Shown in pieces: positions 60,209-64,000 of a stretch of DNA of 64,000 bases (its first letter is position 1; each line of letters begins with the position of its first letter). The position numbers and the translations under genes are program-made. The DNA comes from Parasitella parasitica (lineage: Eukaryota; Mucoromycota; Mucoromycetes; Mucorales; Mucoraceae): the NCBI GenBank assembly GCA_025201805.1, contig MU619343.1, positions 1-64,000 of the forward strand. Reading direction: 5' to 3'. Below the pieces are notes generated by a model. The model was given only the letters and a program-made list of their open reading frames with translations, ran no database searches and was not told the DNA's origin.

Positions 60209-60972
60209 TTACATGGCAGCCAAGTATAAGGTACCGATAGCGGTAGCACCCATCACAGCATAACCAGTTGTGTAAACACTCTTGATGTCAATCATTTTAG
60301 TGGTATCCCAAACCTAGTGTAATTCGCAATTAACCAACAAAGACTGTAGCTATTCCTGCATTACTTACCAAATGTCTGATGCCGTTGAGGCTGTGGAAAA
60401 CAAAAGGGAAAGCGACAGTTGTCTTTGCAGCAAACTTCAAAGCAAAAGGAGCCGCTGTTGCAGCAGAAATAATGCTGGCGGTATCAATTGTAACACCAAG
60501 AGCAGGAGCTGCAACGTAGGCAAGGGCACCCAAGTAGAAAGCTACCAAATAGAGTAATATAATTTTAGATAAAAAAGATAAACATGATCGCGTTTCAACT
60601 TTTACCACCGCCTATAGCAGCACCAGTGACTCTATGAAGACCAGACAAATACCAAGTGATTTGGGGTTGATAGATTTGAAGATGGGGAGAAACAGGGCGA
60701 AGCTTACGTTGCTGGCGCAAAAGCTCGGATTCAGCAGCAGCACATTGCTCTTGAGCCTTGTGAGAAGCATTGAAATGTCTTTGGTGTGTGTTAATTTTCT
60801 TATCGAATTGGTTGCCATGGTTACTTACCTGACACCAAGCGCAGGAGAGGTAGCAACGGCGCTTCTAAATATGATGGGGTCTATTTAATCAGGGTTAGTA
60901 TTCATATTGTTGATTGTAATATCTCTATTTACTTTGAGCAACTGTCTTCAAGATGGAACGGGTAGCCAACAT
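60209..60972 (-). CDS. SDH3: Succinate dehydrogenase cytochrome b subunit (SDH3)
   Basis: Five exons. The N-terminus MLATRSILKTVAQ starts a mitochondrial presequence. The body has RPVSPHLQIYQPQITWYLSG, HRVTGAAIGG (the heme-b/quinone region) and a second helix AFYLGALAYVAAPALGVT. The final block FPFVFHSLNGIRHLVWD contains the H-x-x-NGxRHLxWD pattern typical of SDHC, followed by ATAIGTLYLAAM at the C-terminus. It anchors complex II in the inner membrane and transfers electrons to ubiquinone. Several introns fall between membrane helices. It is divergent from the Esa1 gene, whose preferred start is 250 bp away. Confidence 0.95.
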
Positions 60973-62659
<1,687 letters not shown>

Positions 62660-63808
62660 TTAGTATATGTAGATAGCGTTAACAATAATCCATATTTAAT
62701 AATTGATAATACATCATAGTAATCATATTACATGCACTAACCAATATAAACAAGTATAATGCATATCTGTATTTTAGACATGTTTGTATGTATCAGGCCA
62801 TACTGCAACAATAATCAAGATGCCATCTTAAGCATACACTTGATCACAACTTGCCTAGCTTTTGTTTCAACATTCCCCGAGCTCTTTTCTCGCTTGATTT
62901 CTGTTCAGAATATATATGAGAGCAACATTATGTCTCGCTCTTTTTGTTTGTTGTCCAAGTATTGCTGAATGACCATGATTACACGATTGATATGTCTGTG
63001 TGGAATTGTATGCACAGTCGTCTCACAAAGCAAGTATATACACACATCATTAATCACATAAAAGATATACTCACTGGATAAAACAATTATGTAGTAACTT
63101 ATCCTACAGTTGGGACTGTGTGGAAGGTTGGCCAAAACGCAAAAGTTGTAAATATGTATATCAATTTATAAAGGCATTTGAAGAAGCATTAACCACTCGC
63201 AATGTATACACACAAAGTCATTTAAGCCTGGCCAAAATGGAGAAACGGTCAGTCTATTCTTTAACAATGATCGAAGAAACGCGTTAGGTGGTGGATCTAT
63301 TGCCAACATTGGCGGTACTTTTCAATTTACAGTACCTTTAAACGCTCTCAGCTTAAAAGGCGGGACCTCTGAGCTGGTCGCTGTGCATAGAGTGAATGGA
63401 CATCTTCAAGCCGTAGATAATGTAAAAGTTCGAATTATTCATTAGTATACTTGCATATAATAAAACGACATTATTTACAAAATTAAGATAAGTTTGTATG
63501 ATAATAGTTATATATCTGAACACTACTATCATGGAAATGCCAAGGAGTCTCTAAGATAATACTTTCATTGGCTATTCTTTAAGGGTTATTCACAACCCTT
63601 TCTACTATAATTTCAGCAAACATCTCACCGTATATCATAACCACACTAAGTCTCACATACTGTTATCCTTACGAATATACACTGATTACAAATATTCCTC
63701 AACCCTTACGAAATAAATCAATCTCAATATACTACAGATTTAAAATATACGGGTCTTCATATACATATTTACATATTTATTCATAACGAGAAGATGAGAG
63801 CTAGATAT
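62660..63808. other. AT-rich region around the doubtful wall-protein gene
   Basis: Outside the interval 62969-63445 I see only AT-rich DNA with T/A-rich 3' flanks and no other gene. Confidence 0.4.
62969..63445 (+). CDS. Possible short secreted Kre9/Knh-like (PF10342-type) protein; junction unresolved
   Basis: A start MTMITRLICLCGIVCTVVSQ gives a signal-peptide-like exon. Downstream frames include YPTVGTVWKVGQNAKV, resembling the GTVWKVGQ segment that opens Kre9/Knh1-type domains of fungal wall proteins. Then, across an intron with acceptor ACAAAG, comes SFKPGQNGETVSLFFNNDRR…TVPLNALSLKGGTSELVAV to a stop at 63443-63445. The signal exon and the second exon do not join in frame by any GT-AG pair I can see: they are one base out. 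This may be a broken gene or an unrecognised splice. Confidence 0.35.
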
Positions 63809-64000
63809 TCAGTATTTCCTTGCTTTTTGGAGCCTATTGAACAGACCCCTTTTTGTGTTTATGGGAGCTTGTGTTGGTCTGCGTCTTGTAAAACCAAAAC
63901 CTCGAGATTGCGGTCTGGAAGCAGCAGAAACACCAGCGGCAGTAGCGGCAGCTGGAGCCAATTTTTTTACCAGCCCACCAACAGTGCTTCTCTTTGATCT
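63809..64000 (-). CDS. Partial basic Ala/Arg-rich protein, 5' end outside window
   Basis: An open frame without an ATG in the window runs from the edge to a stop at 63809-63811. It reads RSKRSTVGGLVKKLAPAAAT, then AAGVSAASRPQSRGFGFTRR, and ends FNRLQKARKY. The composition is highly basic with no stop for over 60 codons. The opposite strand is also open but looks less protein-like. The product is unknown; it could be a C-terminal tail. Confidence 0.4.
   Translation of the reverse strand, partial: RSKRSTVGGLVKKLAPAAATAAGVSAASRPQSRGFGFTRRRPTQAPINTKRGLFNRLQKARKY

Noticed and set aside
63794-63997. Plus-strand 67-codon frame starting MRARYSVFP near the window end
   Set aside because: The opposite strand reads a basic, stop-free protein-like frame in the same place; the plus frame looks like its shadow.

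Overview
The window is nuclear DNA from a filamentous fungus. It is AT-rich, with many genes broken by short (about 45-80 nt) GT-AG introns carrying CTAAC-like branch sites, and with short intergenic spacers. Gene content (Ku70, NOT3/5, Esa1, Sds3, MICOS, SDH3, RTA1-type proteins, a two-finger GATA factor) and AT-rich compact genes with polyQ-rich regulators suggest Mucoromycota, probably Mucorales. This is inferred from style and content; no rRNA or other marker is present. Two assembly gaps (13230-13254 and 56801-56810) show this is a draft scaffold.

Layout. 0-2 kb: a gene remnant whose upstream end stops at a retroelement-like repeat. 2-14.5 kb: a small uncharacterised nuclear-type protein, mitochondrial dihydrolipoyl dehydrogenase, a HAD pyrimidine 5'-nucleotidase-like gene with a probable nonsense codon, a PY-motif alpha-arrestin, Ku70 and a tiny PPSY membrane protein. 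14.7-16.6 kb: a secreted repetitive, beta-helix-like protein. 16.6-19.9 kb: gene-free, retroelement-derived sequence. 19.9-21.8 kb: NOT3/5. 21.8-25.4 kb: gene-poor. 25.5-33 kb: an AAAP amino-acid transporter, aldo-keto reductase, POP5, a beta-trefoil-like protein and a PA-TM-RING ubiquitin ligase. 34-37.3 kb: Sds3-like HDAC subunit and a cysteine-rich type I membrane protein. 38.5-44.3 kb: two RTA1-like paralogues facing away from each other, then a divergent Rab5/PEBP pair. 46.4-52.6 kb: three successive transcription factor genes on one strand (two-finger GATA, bHLH, and an unusual Myb plus C2H2 combination). 53.9-64 kb: calponin, MIC26/27, Ca2+-regulated ATP-Mg/Pi carrier, an uncharacterised protein, SDH3, Esa1, a doubtful secreted-protein gene and a partial basic protein.

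Functional themes. Mitochondrial genes (LPD1, MICOS, SCaMC, SDH3) and chromatin or RNA regulators (Esa1, Sds3, NOT3/5, POP5) are over-represented but are probably just housekeeping neighbours. Several unlinked genes could act together in ubiquitin-dependent membrane-protein sorting (arrestin, PPSY membrane protein, PA-TM-RING ligase, Rab5, amino-acid transporter). No CRISPR array, rRNA or convincing tRNA was seen. Exon coordinates are my own reading of frames and splice sites.
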